This document shows positions 35,043-43,188 of a stretch of 64,000 nucleotides of DNA, in pieces. Positions within the stretch are counted from its first letter, which is position 1. The number at the start of each line of letters is the position of its first letter. Source of the DNA: Nocardia colli (GTDB lineage Bacteria > Actinomycetota > Actinomycetes > Mycobacteriales > Mycobacteriaceae); NCBI RefSeq assembly GCF_008704205.1, contig NZ_VXLC01000025.1:62001-126000 (forward strand), read 5' to 3'. The position numbers and the translations under genes are program-made. Under the pieces are notes generated by a model. It was not told the origin of the DNA and ran no database searches. It saw nothing but the letters and a program-made list of their open reading frames with translations.

Positions 35043-35966
35043 TTGAGAATCGTGGTCAGCGGAACCATTCGCCGAGCCTGGAAACCGGTCTTGGCGACGC
35101 TACTCGCCGTCGCCGCCGTGATCGCCGGAAATACGGTCACCGAACCGGTTTTCACCGCCGCGGTAACCCTCGAGACCACGCCTGCCATTCCGGGCATTCC
35201 GCTGCGCATCGCGTACGGCACCTCTCCGGACATGTTCGGTGATCTATATCTCCCCACCACCGGATCCGCGCCGTATCCCGTGGTCGTGCTGATCCATGGC
35301 GGCGGCTGGTCGCAGAATCGCACGCTCGACCATGTCGGGCCGCTGGCCGCGTCGCTGGCCGAAGCCGGCGTCGCGGTGTGGAACATCGAGTATCGGCGGG
35401 TCAACGGCGTCGGCGGCTGGCCTATGACGCTCACCGACGTCGATGACGCCGTGCGGTCCCTCGCGACCGTGGTGAATCTGCGTTCCGGCAATCGCCTGGA
35501 TCTGCAACGGGTCCATCTGGCCGGTCATTCGGCGGGCGGGCAACTGGCGGCGTGGGTGGCCGGACGGCAGAGCACCGAGACACCGCCCAACGCGGTTCGC
35601 ATTCGCAGCGTCACCCTGATGGCCGGCGTGCTGGATCTCGTGTTCGCGGTGAACAACGGACGCGACGGGTACGTCCGCAAGCTGCTCGGCGGGCGGCCCG
35701 ACGACGTCCCGGATCGCTATCGGATGGCGTCCCCGATCGCACACCTGCCCGTCGGCGTCCGGATCAGCGCCCTGCACGGCGACCGGGACACCGTGGTCGC
35801 CCCCGCGCAGAGCCGACGCTATGTCGCCGCCGCGCAACGGGCGGGCCTGAGCGCGGATCTGCAAATCCTCGACGGGACCGGGCACGGCGAGTTCGCCGAC
35901 GCCAATTCACCCGCGTGGGCCGCCGCCCGCAAAACCATCCTCGCCAACGTCACCGAACTCCGATAG
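35043..35966 (+). CDS. Exported or membrane-anchored alpha/beta hydrolase
   Basis: About 307 residues. The first 40 residues contain a basic stretch and a hydrophobic core (RRAWKPVLATLLAVAAVIAGNTV), a signal peptide or anchor. The catalytic domain shows the oxyanion motif HGGGW, nucleophile GHSAGG, acid in HGDRDTVV and base in DGTGHGEF, matching esterases related to BD-FAE and hormone-sensitive lipase. Probably an extracytoplasmic esterase. Start: a TTG at 35043 sits close to GGGAG; a GTG at 35052 is the alternative. Ninety-nine bases after the acyltransferase on the same strand, so the pair could be opposing surface-ester enzymes, but no shared operon signal is visible. Confidence 0.8.
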   Translation: MRIVVSGTIRRAWKPVLATLLAVAAVIAGNTVTEPVFTAAVTLETTPAIPGIPLRIAYGTSPDMFGDLYLPTTGSAPYPVVVLIHGGGWSQNRTLDHVGPLAASLAEAGVAVWNIEYRRVNGVGGWPMTLTDVDDAVRSLATVVNLRSGNRLDLQRVHLAGHSAGGQLAAWVAGRQSTETPPNAVRIRSVTLMAGVLDLVFAVNNGRDGYVRKLLGGRPDDVPDRYRMASPIAHLPVGVRISALHGDRDTVVAPAQSRRYVAAAQRAGLSADLQILDGTGHGEFADANSPAWAAARKTILANVTELR

Positions 35967-36100
35967 CCCTTACGGCGCAAGCCCTTTGACTCCGCCTCGA
36001 TTCAGCCGATCGGCTGGCCAGTTCAGCTCGTCAGGGGGCTGTGCCCGAATCCTCGCGGCCGATAGCGTTCGGTTCTCGTTATCGCTCTATAGGAGGCTAG

Positions 36101-36544
36101 GTGCTCGACATTCAGGAGATCTCCGACCGGTTGGAGATTCAGGAATTGCAGGTGGCGTATTCGACCGCGATCGATAGCCGGGATTTCGACGCCCTGGACG
36201 ACGTGTTCGCGCCCGAGGCCGACATCGATCTGACCCCGTTCGGCGCTATCGCGGGCAAACTCCCCGAAATGAAGAAATGGCTCGCCGAGAGCATGGCGTA
36301 CCTGCCCGCCTCCCAGCATCTGCTGGGCAACCCGGAAATCCGGGTCGACGGCGACCGGGCGACCGGCCGGGTGATGTGCTACAACGCGATCGCGTTCCCG
36401 GTCGAGGACGACGAGCCGACGATCGCGCTGCTCGGCATGTGGTACCTCGACGACTATGTCCGCACCCCGCAGGGCTGGCGGATCGCCCGGCGCAGCCAGC
36501 AGCGCAGCTGGGCGCAGGGTCTGCCCACCGCGCCCGCGAGCTGA
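36101..36544 (+). CDS. SnoaL-like / NTF2-fold protein
   Basis: 147 residues. IQELQVAYSTAIDSRDFDALDDVFAPEADIDLTPFGAIAG is the typical SnoaL_4 N-terminus (Tyr and Asp near the pocket), and the C-terminus YLDDYVRTPQGWRIARRSQQRSW is the characteristic last strand. Members include ring-cleaving dioxygenase small subunits, scytalone-dehydratase-like enzymes and proteins of unknown role. GTG start with AGGAGG five bases upstream. It stands alone between two convergent units. Confidence 0.82.
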   Translation: MLDIQEISDRLEIQELQVAYSTAIDSRDFDALDDVFAPEADIDLTPFGAIAGKLPEMKKWLAESMAYLPASQHLLGNPEIRVDGDRATGRVMCYNAIAFPVEDDEPTIALLGMWYLDDYVRTPQGWRIARRSQQRSWAQGLPTAPAS

Positions 36545-36551
36545 CCTTCGA

Positions 36552-37187
36552 TCACGCGTGCCCGCCGCCCAGTCCCGGCTTGTTCAGTCGTGGCTGGGTG
36601 CCGAAGGTCGGGCGGTCGGTGGTTTCCACCGGTTCCGGCACGTCGGCTATCGCGCCACGGGTGTCGGCGCGCGCGGCGACCTGGCGTTGGGCGAACGCGA
36701 TATCGCGCGCGGTGCGCACGGACAACCGGCCCAGCGAGGTGGCGGCGAAGAAGAGGATGAGCGCGCCGAGGCCGTAGAAGAAGGTCAGTTGCAGGACAGC
36801 GCGTTTCAGGTCGGAAGTCGCGACCGGATCGCCGTGCGAGCCGATGCTCAGCGCGTCCGCGAGGAACGGCCCGATGATGAACCACAGGCCGGCCGCTGCG
36901 GCCAGCCAGCCGCCGAAGCCGGCGACCAGGCGATTACGGCTGGCCAGCATCAGCCAGCCACCGACAACCGCGGTGGCGCCGGGTAGGACTTCGAGCCAGC
37001 CACGCGCCGATGTCCACACCCAGGAGTCGTCGGGCGTGTAGGCGAAATTGAAGTACGGCCCGATGAACGGAATCAGGGCACCCCAGATCCCGAGCAATAA
37101 CACCGCAAACCCACCGAGGGCGCCGCGGCTGCGCGGAATCCGCAATCTGGGGCCGCGGTCCGCGGAAACGTTGTCGTCGACGTTCAT
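36552..37187 (-). CDS. Four-helix membrane protein, SPW-repeat-like
   Basis: 211 residues. Four hydrophobic segments in two pairs: GGFAVLLLGIWGALIPFIGPYF; LPGATAVVGGWLMLASRN; VAGFGGWLAAAAGLWFIIGPFL; LTFFYGLGALILFFAATSLG. The GxWxxxxPF/GxWFIIGPF spacing in each pair resembles SPW-repeat proteins, which are common in actinobacteria and of unknown function. The basic and Pro/Gly-rich C-terminus is cytoplasmic or disordered. Start: the ATG at 37187 has GGAGG five bases before it; an ATG four codons upstream lacks one. Confidence 0.7.
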   Translation of the reverse strand: MNVDDNVSADRGPRLRIPRSRGALGGFAVLLLGIWGALIPFIGPYFNFAYTPDDSWVWTSARGWLEVLPGATAVVGGWLMLASRNRLVAGFGGWLAAAAGLWFIIGPFLADALSIGSHGDPVATSDLKRAVLQLTFFYGLGALILFFAATSLGRLSVRTARDIAFAQRQVAARADTRGAIADVPEPVETTDRPTFGTQPRLNKPGLGGGHA

Positions 37188-37244
37188 CAGAGCCTCCATT
37201 CGTCGAAGTAGCTGCGATTACCGCGTACCCTCGACGGACGGACA

Positions 37245-37261
37245 TATGCACGAGATGCATA
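37245..37261. promoter_or_regulatory. Inverted repeat TATGCA-N5-TGCATA upstream of the membrane protein gene
   Basis: Perfect 6-base arms, 58 bases upstream of the gene starting at 37187 and just after the LGFP gene stop. It could be an operator or a weak hairpin; no T-run follows. Confidence 0.25.
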
Positions 37262-37267
37262 AATGAC

Positions 37268-38032
37268 TCAGCGCGGTGGCCGCCATTCGATACGACCGCC
37301 CTGGAAGTCCTGGGCCCGGCCGCCGTTGTAGTCGTATTCGTCGCTGATCGGGTAGCCGTAGCGGCCGTTCTCCCAGTTCTGGCCGGCCCAGATGTCGCGG
37401 ATAGCGCCGACGATCACCCGCGCGCCGGTATCGGCCGACCAATAGATCGAGCCGCCCTCGAAATGCTGTCCGGCACCGTTGTTCTTGGCGCGGAACTCGT
37501 CGGTGGCGGGGAAGCCGAGCCGGCCGTCCTCCCAGGAGAGGGTGGCCCACTTGTCCCGGATCGCGCCCCAGGTGTTGTGCGCGCCGGTCGCTCGCGACCA
37601 GTGGATGGTGCCACCCTCGAAGTGGTTGAAGCGCCCCGGCTTTCGAGTCGCCAGCTCCCTGGTGGTCGGATAGCGCAATGCGCCGTCCTCCGCGCCGAGG
37701 TCGTCCCACTTGGCGCGGATGGCGCCGCCGATCTGATTGGCGTGGCCGTCGGAGACCAGCGGATGCCAATAGATCGAGCTGTCCTTCTCGAACTCCTGGT
37801 GGCGGCCGCCGCGGGAGGCGTCGGACTCGGGGTTCACCGCCAGGCCGAAGAAGCCTGCACCGCCGGCCTCGTCGTATTCGACCCGGATCGCCCCGTAGAT
37901 CGGATACGGCTGCGCGGAGGCCTGGGTGGTGCTCAAGCAGAGAGTGGTGAGCGCCGCGAGGACCGTGGCGGCGCGGACAATTCGGGCCGCTCGACGTCGA
38001 CCATTTTTCGGATACCGCGGATCGGGTGACAT
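37268..38032 (-). CDS. Secreted LGFP-repeat protein
   Basis: 254 residues. A signal peptide (RRRAARIVRAATVLAALTTLCLSTTQASAQP) has a likely cut after ASA. The mature part is four LGFP repeats of about 50 residues, each with an IRxKW-type strand, an E-DG-L(G/R)(F/Y)P(A/T/I) turn and a FEGG-IYW end. LGFP repeats occur in envelope proteins of mycolic-acid bacteria, such as the C-terminal domain of a corynebacterial mycolyltransferase, and are thought to bind the cell envelope. No catalytic domain is attached. Start: AAGGAGG ahead of the ATG at 38032. Confidence 0.88.
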   Translation of the reverse strand: MSPDPRYPKNGRRRAARIVRAATVLAALTTLCLSTTQASAQPYPIYGAIRVEYDEAGGAGFFGLAVNPESDASRGGRHQEFEKDSSIYWHPLVSDGHANQIGGAIRAKWDDLGAEDGALRYPTTRELATRKPGRFNHFEGGTIHWSRATGAHNTWGAIRDKWATLSWEDGRLGFPATDEFRAKNNGAGQHFEGGSIYWSADTGARVIVGAIRDIWAGQNWENGRYGYPISDEYDYNGGRAQDFQGGRIEWRPPR

Positions 38033-38133
38033 GACCCCTCCTTGCGCCCCATGTATCCGACCCAGTTTACTTGCGCCCGAGCGCTTTAGACAGGGCCGCA
38101 GCGCCACTTGACAACCGGGTATCGCGGGCAGCG

Positions 38134-39891
38134 CTACCGGTAGTAGACCTCGAGTTCCGCGATCGAGGTGAAATACGAACTGCCGCCGGGCTTTCCGACG
38201 ATCCGCACGCCGTCACCGGCCAGTGTGGCGAAGTTGAACGTGTAGCTCTTGAATTCGCCGGCCGCGGACGTATATGGATACCGGGGCTCGACTTTCGTGT
38301 TCTGCGCGTCGATCCACTGGAAATTCTGCCGCACCTGAACGCGCAACCCCGCCGCGAACCAGCCTCCGTCGTCGAACATTTCGCCGGTCGTATAGACGAC
38401 CTGGTTCAGCAGATACGGCTTCGACCAGGTGAATCCCCAGTAGTCCAGGTCCTTGTTCTCCTGATCGAAGCTGTTCTCGCTCTTGGTGAAATCGCCGTCG
38501 TTGTAGTACTCGGTGTGGCCGTAATGTGCGGACTTCTCGATGGGCGTGACGGACGCGCCGCTGTAGGCGAGGTTGTCGCGCGGGTCCGGCTGGTTCGTCG
38601 GCGACTGCGCGCTGAACGGTTGCAACGCCAGTTTTCGCAGGTTGAAGCTGTACGCGGTGTCGCCGCCCGCGCTGCCCACCCACCAGTTCGACTGCACCCA
38701 CATCGAGGTGCCGTCGGGTGAGATGAACTTGGACGGGATGGTGGTGGCGTAGCCGCCGTTCTTCGGACCGGGACAGCCGGGCCCGCGACCGAACCACGGA
38801 TAGCCGCCGAAATCCTTGGTGAGGAACAGTTTCCAGGGTCCCCACGGCGAAGGCGCCTCGTAGAACTCGAACGTGTACTCCGTCCATGACGTGTACAGGT
38901 ACCGGTTCAGCGCCTTGACGTAGACGACGCCGCCCTGCGCGAGCACCGACAGGTTGTGCGGGTTCTCGCGATAGTTGCGCAGCGTCGTGTACTGCCGCCG
39001 GGTGTCGCGCAGCACCGCGCGGCGTTCCTCCAGCTGCTTGCTCCACCGCGGCTTGTCGCCGTCGAGCCCGGCGAAGAACTCCCACCGATTACGTTTCTCG
39101 ACAGCGTCTTTCGGGGCCCGCGCGAGATACAGGTCGAACGGGTCGGCCACCGTCGCGGTGAAGGAACCGCGCCAATTGCCGTCCAGGCCATAGGCATAGA
39201 CGTAGCGCGCGGCATCCGCGCCCAGCGCCGCCGCGGCATCGCCGGAGTCGCGGCCGAAGTCGATGAAGAAGATCGTGGTGAAGACGCCGCCGGTGAACAT
39301 CGGCTGCTGCGTCTTGTGCCAGGTCTGCCCGTGATCGTCCGACCACGAAACGCTGGCGGCGGGCGCGTCATTGAACGCGATGTCCTCGTGACCGGCCCGC
39401 AGGTCCTGGATCGCCAGATAGAGCCGGCCGTCTACGCAGACGATCCCGGTCGGCTTGCGGTTGTACCGCTCGGGGTCGCCCCACACGGCCCCGACCGCGT
39501 CGGAAACCGCCAGCACCTCCCCGGTGAACCCGTTTTTCGGATCCCCGCTGATCCGATTCACCGCGATGTCGTGCCGCGGTCCGTCGCCGAATCCGCTGCC
39601 GTCGCCGTTGACCGAGTACAGGTTGTCGTCGTCCGCCCAGCAGGTCACCCACAGGTCGCCGTCGCTCTCGCTGTCGACCTCGAGCGCGTTTCCTACCGCC
39701 GCGGTCGCGAAGAACGTGCTCAGCTCGGCGGCGGGAGCATCACGCGCACTGGGTTTTTCACCGCTGCCGTGCTCGGTCTCCAGCACCGGCGAGCGCGACT
39801 GCGCCGACCCGGCTCCCCCGAATCCGACGGCCAGCACCCCCGCGGCCCCCGACACCCCGGCGATGAACCGCCGCCGGCCCATCCCACTCAC
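38134..39891 (-). CDS. Tat-type exported protein, DUF4185/sialidase-like with discoidin-like C-terminus
   Basis: 585 residues from the GTG at 39891. The N-terminus GRRRFIAGVSGAAGVLAVGFGGAG is a twin-arginine-type signal. The central part (about 80-440) repeats strand patterns of beta-propeller glycan-active or DUF4185 proteins (GIVCVDGRLYLAIQDL, SVSWSDDHGQTWHKTQ, YTSWTEYTFEFYEAPSPWGPWKLF). The C-terminal 140 residues (NQVVYTTGEMFDDGGWFAAGLRVQVRQNFQWIDAQNTKVEP to FTSIAELEVYYR) look like an F5/8 type C carbohydrate-binding fold. Probably a surface or secreted glycan-binding or hydrolytic enzyme; no reaction is assigned. The GTG has GAGGGGG five bases upstream; an ATG 42 bases upstream is the alternative. 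Confidence 0.7.
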   Translation of the reverse strand: MSGMGRRRFIAGVSGAAGVLAVGFGGAGSAQSRSPVLETEHGSGEKPSARDAPAAELSTFFATAAVGNALEVDSESDGDLWVTCWADDDNLYSVNGDGSGFGDGPRHDIAVNRISGDPKNGFTGEVLAVSDAVGAVWGDPERYNRKPTGIVCVDGRLYLAIQDLRAGHEDIAFNDAPAASVSWSDDHGQTWHKTQQPMFTGGVFTTIFFIDFGRDSGDAAAALGADAARYVYAYGLDGNWRGSFTATVADPFDLYLARAPKDAVEKRNRWEFFAGLDGDKPRWSKQLEERRAVLRDTRRQYTTLRNYRENPHNLSVLAQGGVVYVKALNRYLYTSWTEYTFEFYEAPSPWGPWKLFLTKDFGGYPWFGRGPGCPGPKNGGYATTIPSKFISPDGTSMWVQSNWWVGSAGGDTAYSFNLRKLALQPFSAQSPTNQPDPRDNLAYSGASVTPIEKSAHYGHTEYYNDGDFTKSENSFDQENKDLDYWGFTWSKPYLLNQVVYTTGEMFDDGGWFAAGLRVQVRQNFQWIDAQNTKVEPRYPYTSAAGEFKSYTFNFATLAGDGVRIVGKPGGSSYFTSIAELEVYYR

Positions 39892-40069
39892 CGACGCCCC
39901 CTCGGCACCGAACCCATAACGCCGTTCACGCACACCATCTTTCGAGCAAGACCATTTCCGGCACCGACAGTAGCCGCTACCGCTGGCGAACTCTTTCCGA
40001 GGACGGTGCGCGCCCGCGAAAGGCCGGCAACTCTACGATTCATCTACCGAGACCAGAGAGTGAGCACGC

Positions 40070-40426
40070 ATGGAGATCGAGGAAGGTCGGACGAGTGCGC
40101 CCACGCGGTGGGCGGTGGCGATGTGGGGTGTGATCATCGCGGTGCTGGGCGCGCCGGTCGCGGCGGCCCTGGTCGGGATCTTTTACCGGTTCCCGATCCC
40201 GTTCGGTGACGACGCGCGCGGCGTCGCGGAGGTCGGCAATGCGGCACTGGCGTCGGTGTTCTACCTGATCAAGGGCGAGGGATTCGTACTGGCGGCCCTC
40301 GGTGGCGGCGTCGGCTACTTCCTCGCCAGAGCCCTCGGACCCGGTCTGATCCGCCCGCTGGCACTGTCCGTCCTGGCCGCGTTCGGCCTGGCGCTGCTCG
40401 GCGCGATCAGCCTCGCCTCGATGTAG
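40070..40426 (+). CDS. Small membrane protein, unknown
   Basis: 118 residues with three hydrophobic segments (AVAMWGVIIAVLGAPVAAALVGIFY, FVLAALGGGVGYFLARALG, LALSVLAAFGLALLGAISLASM) and a short acidic cytoplasmic N-terminus. I recognise no family. Codon use with strong GC3 supports coding. It is divergent from the Tat-exported protein gene, with 178 bases between the starts that should hold both promoters. Confidence 0.65.
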   Translation: MEIEEGRTSAPTRWAVAMWGVIIAVLGAPVAAALVGIFYRFPIPFGDDARGVAEVGNAALASVFYLIKGEGFVLAALGGGVGYFLARALGPGLIRPLALSVLAAFGLALLGAISLASM

Positions 40427-40556
40427 GACGAAGGTCACCGAAGCAGGGTCACAGGCCCCTGGCCGGGAGGTTCGTCGGCATGATGCGATCAATCCTCTAG
40501 GGAGGAGCTCGCGATGAACCGTCCGGAAGAACAGGTAGTGCGAGAGCGGCAGCAAA

Positions 40557-40805
40557 TTGGTCACGCGCACCATCCACTCCGTCGTCTTGTTCGAAGCCGA
40601 CCTGGTGACGGCCGAGAAACGGGAGGCATGGAGCGTAGTGGCCCGCGGGCGGGCTCAGCATTTGCGGACGGCCGCCGATATCCACTACGCCGATGGGCTC
40701 GCCATTCGCCCTTGGGTGGAGACGCCCAAATATGAGTACGTGCGGATCGCCGTCCAGTCCATCACCGGCCGCCTGTTCCGGTTGAGCGACAACGTTTCGG
40801 CTTGA
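40557..40805 (+). CDS. Small unknown protein, start unclear (possible frameshift)
   Basis: About 82 residues. Codon third positions from about 40557 to the stop at 40805 are strongly G/C and the product (VTRTIHSVVLFEADLVTAEKREAWSVVARGRAQHLRTAADIHY...) looks protein-like, so this frame is probably real. The only start in frame is a TTG with a poor ribosome binding site; a TAG lies 18 bases upstream. An ATG at 40514 with a fine GGGAGGAG box lies in another frame that loses codon bias after about 14 codons. Either a one-base shift joins the two, or translation starts at the TTG. Function unknown. Confidence 0.45.
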   Translation: MVTRTIHSVVLFEADLVTAEKREAWSVVARGRAQHLRTAADIHYADGLAIRPWVETPKYEYVRIAVQSITGRLFRLSDNVSA

Positions 40806-40814
40806 GGCCGATCG

Positions 40815-42458
40815 CTACGGCAAAGGCGCTCGCCAGCGCAGCACGGTCCCCGTACCCTCGCGGCGCTCGACGCTGAAGCTGCCGCCATGCCGCTCGGCTC
40901 GTGCCGCGAGGTTCGCCAGGCCGCTACGCCGGGAAACGTCGTCCGGGACGCCGATGCCGTCGTCGGTCACCTCGATGGTGACCTCGTCCCGGATCCGGAG
41001 TTCCACGGCGACCGTGGTCGCGCGGGCGTGGCGCACGACGTTGCTGACCGCCTCGCGTAGTACCGCTTCGACGTCATCGGACAGTGGCGGCGCCAGCACG
41101 GTGACCGGTCCGGCCAGCCGCACGGTGGTCCGCAGTCCGCTGTCGGCGGTCATGTCGGTGACGATGCCGTGCAACCGCTTCCGATACCTGGACGAGTCGG
41201 CAGCGGTATCGCTTTGCAAGTCGAAGATCGAATGGCGGATGTCCTGGACGATGGCCTGGATGTCCTCCAGGGTCTCGGTGAGCCGGGAGGTGATGTCCGG
41301 CGCGGCGGAGCGTTTGACCGTGCCCTGCAACGACAGTCCGACCGAGAACAGTCGCTGGATGACGTGATCGTGCAGATCACGGGCGATGCGGTCGCGGTCG
41401 GACAGGACGTCGACCTCGCGCATCCGTCGCTGGTTGTCGGCCAAGCGCAGCGCCAGGGCGGCCTGGTCGGCGATGGCGGCCATCATCGCCTGCGCCGCGG
41501 CGTCCAGCGGCGGCGCGCCCGCGGGACGCACGGTGCCGAGAACACCCAGCACGGAAGACCCGGCGCGTAACGGAAGGATCAGCGCCACACCGTATTTCGC
41601 CGCCGAATCCGCGAGTGGCACACCGGTCAGCTTGTCGGCCGACACCGCATGCCCCGCGCGGAAAGCAACCCCGCACGGGGAGTCGACGAGTGATATCCGC
41701 TGCCCGGTGAACGCCGCCGCATCGCTCCCGGCCGCGGCGACCACCACCAACTCGGTGATCTCGGCGGCCGGGATATCCCGGTCCGCGGGCAGCGCCAGGT
41801 AGGTGCGCGCGGACCCGGTGAGGGTCAGCGCACGTTCGGCGACGAGCTCGAGCACCTCGTCCCGTTCCCCACCCGCGAGTAGCTCGGTGGCCACGTCCCT
41901 GGTCGCCTCGAGCCAGCGCTGCCGGACCCGGGACTCCTCATAGAGCCGCGAATTCTCGATGGCGATACCCGCGGCCGCGGCGAGCGCCTGCACGACGATC
42001 TCGTCTTCCTCGGTGAATTCCTGCCCGCCCGCCTTCTCGGTCAGATACAGGTTGCCGAACACCTCGCCCCGAACCTGAACGGGCACACCGAGAAACGAGT
42101 GCATCGGCGGATGGTTCGCGGGAAAGCCGACCGAGGACGGGTGGCCGGACAGATCGGCGAGCCGGATCGGTGTCGGCTGTTCGATCAACAGGCCGAGGAC
42201 GCCGTGACCGTGCGGCAGGTCACCGATCTCGCCACGGGTGCGGTCATCGATGCCCTCGTACACGAATTCGGCGAGCCGAGTGCTCGTCCGATCGGACTCC
42301 CGCACCCCCAGCGCGCCGTATCGAGCGTCGACGAGTTCGATCGCGGTGTGCACGATGGTGCGCAGCGTGTCGTCGAGATCGAGACCGGCGGTGACCACCA
42401 GCATCGCCTCCATGAGCCGATCCCGCGGCAGGGTCACCGGCGTTCGGCCGTCGGTCAC
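40815..42458 (-). CDS. devS: Heme-GAF sensor histidine kinase, DevS/DosS-like
   Basis: 547 residues: GAF-A (about 20-170), GAF-B (about 185-340), HisKA_3 dimerisation domain and HATPase. The kinase block DRDRIARDLHDHVIQRLF puts the phospho-accepting histidine at 363; the N-box EAVSNVVRHARAT and G-box DDGIGVPDD follow. GAF-A matches mycobacterial DevS: NHPPM gives His116, equivalent to the heme-ligand His149, and Tyr138 lies 22 residues later as Tyr171 does in DevS. It should sense O2/NO/CO or redox state and phosphorylate DevR. GTG start overlaps the devR stop (GTGA); a later GTG at 42437 is possible. Confidence 0.9.
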   Translation of the reverse strand: MTDGRTPVTLPRDRLMEAMLVVTAGLDLDDTLRTIVHTAIELVDARYGALGVRESDRTSTRLAEFVYEGIDDRTRGEIGDLPHGHGVLGLLIEQPTPIRLADLSGHPSSVGFPANHPPMHSFLGVPVQVRGEVFGNLYLTEKAGGQEFTEEDEIVVQALAAAAGIAIENSRLYEESRVRQRWLEATRDVATELLAGGERDEVLELVAERALTLTGSARTYLALPADRDIPAAEITELVVVAAAGSDAAAFTGQRISLVDSPCGVAFRAGHAVSADKLTGVPLADSAAKYGVALILPLRAGSSVLGVLGTVRPAGAPPLDAAAQAMMAAIADQAALALRLADNQRRMREVDVLSDRDRIARDLHDHVIQRLFSVGLSLQGTVKRSAAPDITSRLTETLEDIQAIVQDIRHSIFDLQSDTAADSSRYRKRLHGIVTDMTADSGLRTTVRLAGPVTVLAPPLSDDVEAVLREAVSNVVRHARATTVAVELRIRDEVTIEVTDDGIGVPDDVSRRSGLANLAARAERHGGSFSVERREGTGTVLRWRAPLP

Positions 42459-43102
42459 GCCGGTCGGTCTCCCACCTCGAGCCGCGAGGCGAGCACGGCG
42501 GCCTGCGTGCGGCGCTCGACGCCGAGCTTGGCGAACAGCCGGGAGACGTAGTTCTTCACCGTCTTCTCGGCCAGGAACATCCGCGCCGCGATCTGCCGAT
42601 TGGTCAGGCCCTCGCCGAGCAGGCCGAGCAGGGACAGTTCCTGCTCGGTCAGGCCGGCCAGCGGGCCGGTGTCGGCCTCGGCGTCCGCGCGGACCTTGGC
42701 CATCAGCACCGCCGCGGCGCGGTTGTCCAGCAGCGAGTTGCCCGCGCCGACCTCGCGGATGGCGCTGATCAGCTCGAGGCTGGTCACGTCCTTGACCACG
42801 TAGCCGTTCGCACCGGCCAGGATCGCGTCGAGCATGGCCTGCTCGTCGGTGAACGAGGTCAGGATCAGGCAGCGCAGGCCGGGATGCGCGGACAGCAGCT
42901 CGCGGCACAGCTCGATGCCGTTGCCGTCGGGCAGGCGCACATCGAGCACGGCGATGTCCGGGCGCAACGCGGGCAGCCGGGCCATAGCCTGGGCGTAGCT
43001 GCCCGCCTCGCCGATGACCTCCATGTCCGGCTCCGAGCCGATCAGCTCGCCCACGCCGTGCCGCACGATCTCGTGGTCGTCGACCAGAAAGACCTTGATC
43101 AT
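42455..43102 (-). CDS. devR: Dormancy response regulator DevR/DosR
   Basis: 215 residues, NarL/FixJ type. Receiver with Asp8/Asp9, phospho-site Asp54 (AVLDVRLPDGNGIELCREL) and Lys104 (YVVKD); C-terminal LuxR-type helix-turn-helix LTEQELSLLGLLGEGLTNRQIAARMFLAEKTVKNYVSRLFAKLGVERRTQAAVLA. The receiver and DNA-binding helices are very close to mycobacterial DevR, so it should bind the same GGGAC-N4-GTCCC type box; one lies 56 bases upstream. Overlaps devS by four bases. It should drive the hypoxia/NO dormancy response. Confidence 0.92.
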   Translation of the reverse strand: MIKVFLVDDHEIVRHGVGELIGSEPDMEVIGEAGSYAQAMARLPALRPDIAVLDVRLPDGNGIELCRELLSAHPGLRCLILTSFTDEQAMLDAILAGANGYVVKDVTSLELISAIREVGAGNSLLDNRAAAVLMAKVRADAEADTGPLAGLTEQELSLLGLLGEGLTNRQIAARMFLAEKTVKNYVSRLFAKLGVERRTQAAVLASRLEVGDRPA

Positions 43103-43157
43103 GGGTTCAGCCTACGGAGCCGCAGGCCGCGCGGAACCGGGGTTCGGCCCAGCATTC

Positions 43158-43173
43158 AGGGACCAAGGTCCCT
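43158..43173. promoter_or_regulatory. DevR/DosR box (AGGGACC-AA-GGTCCCT)
   Basis: Perfect 7-base arms around AA, containing GGGAC-N4-GTCCC, which agrees with 12 of 14 core positions of the mycobacterial DevR consensus as I know it. It lies 56 bases upstream of devR in the only gap between the desaturase and devR, suggesting positive autoregulation from an internal promoter. Confidence 0.8.
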
Positions 43174-43188
43174 TGACCGTTCGACTAT

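Noticed and set aside
36003..36016. Perfect palindrome CAGCCGATCGGCTG
   Set aside because: No T-run, so not a terminator, and GC-rich palindromes of this kind are expected by chance; position 85 bases before the SnoaL-like gene is the only hint of function.
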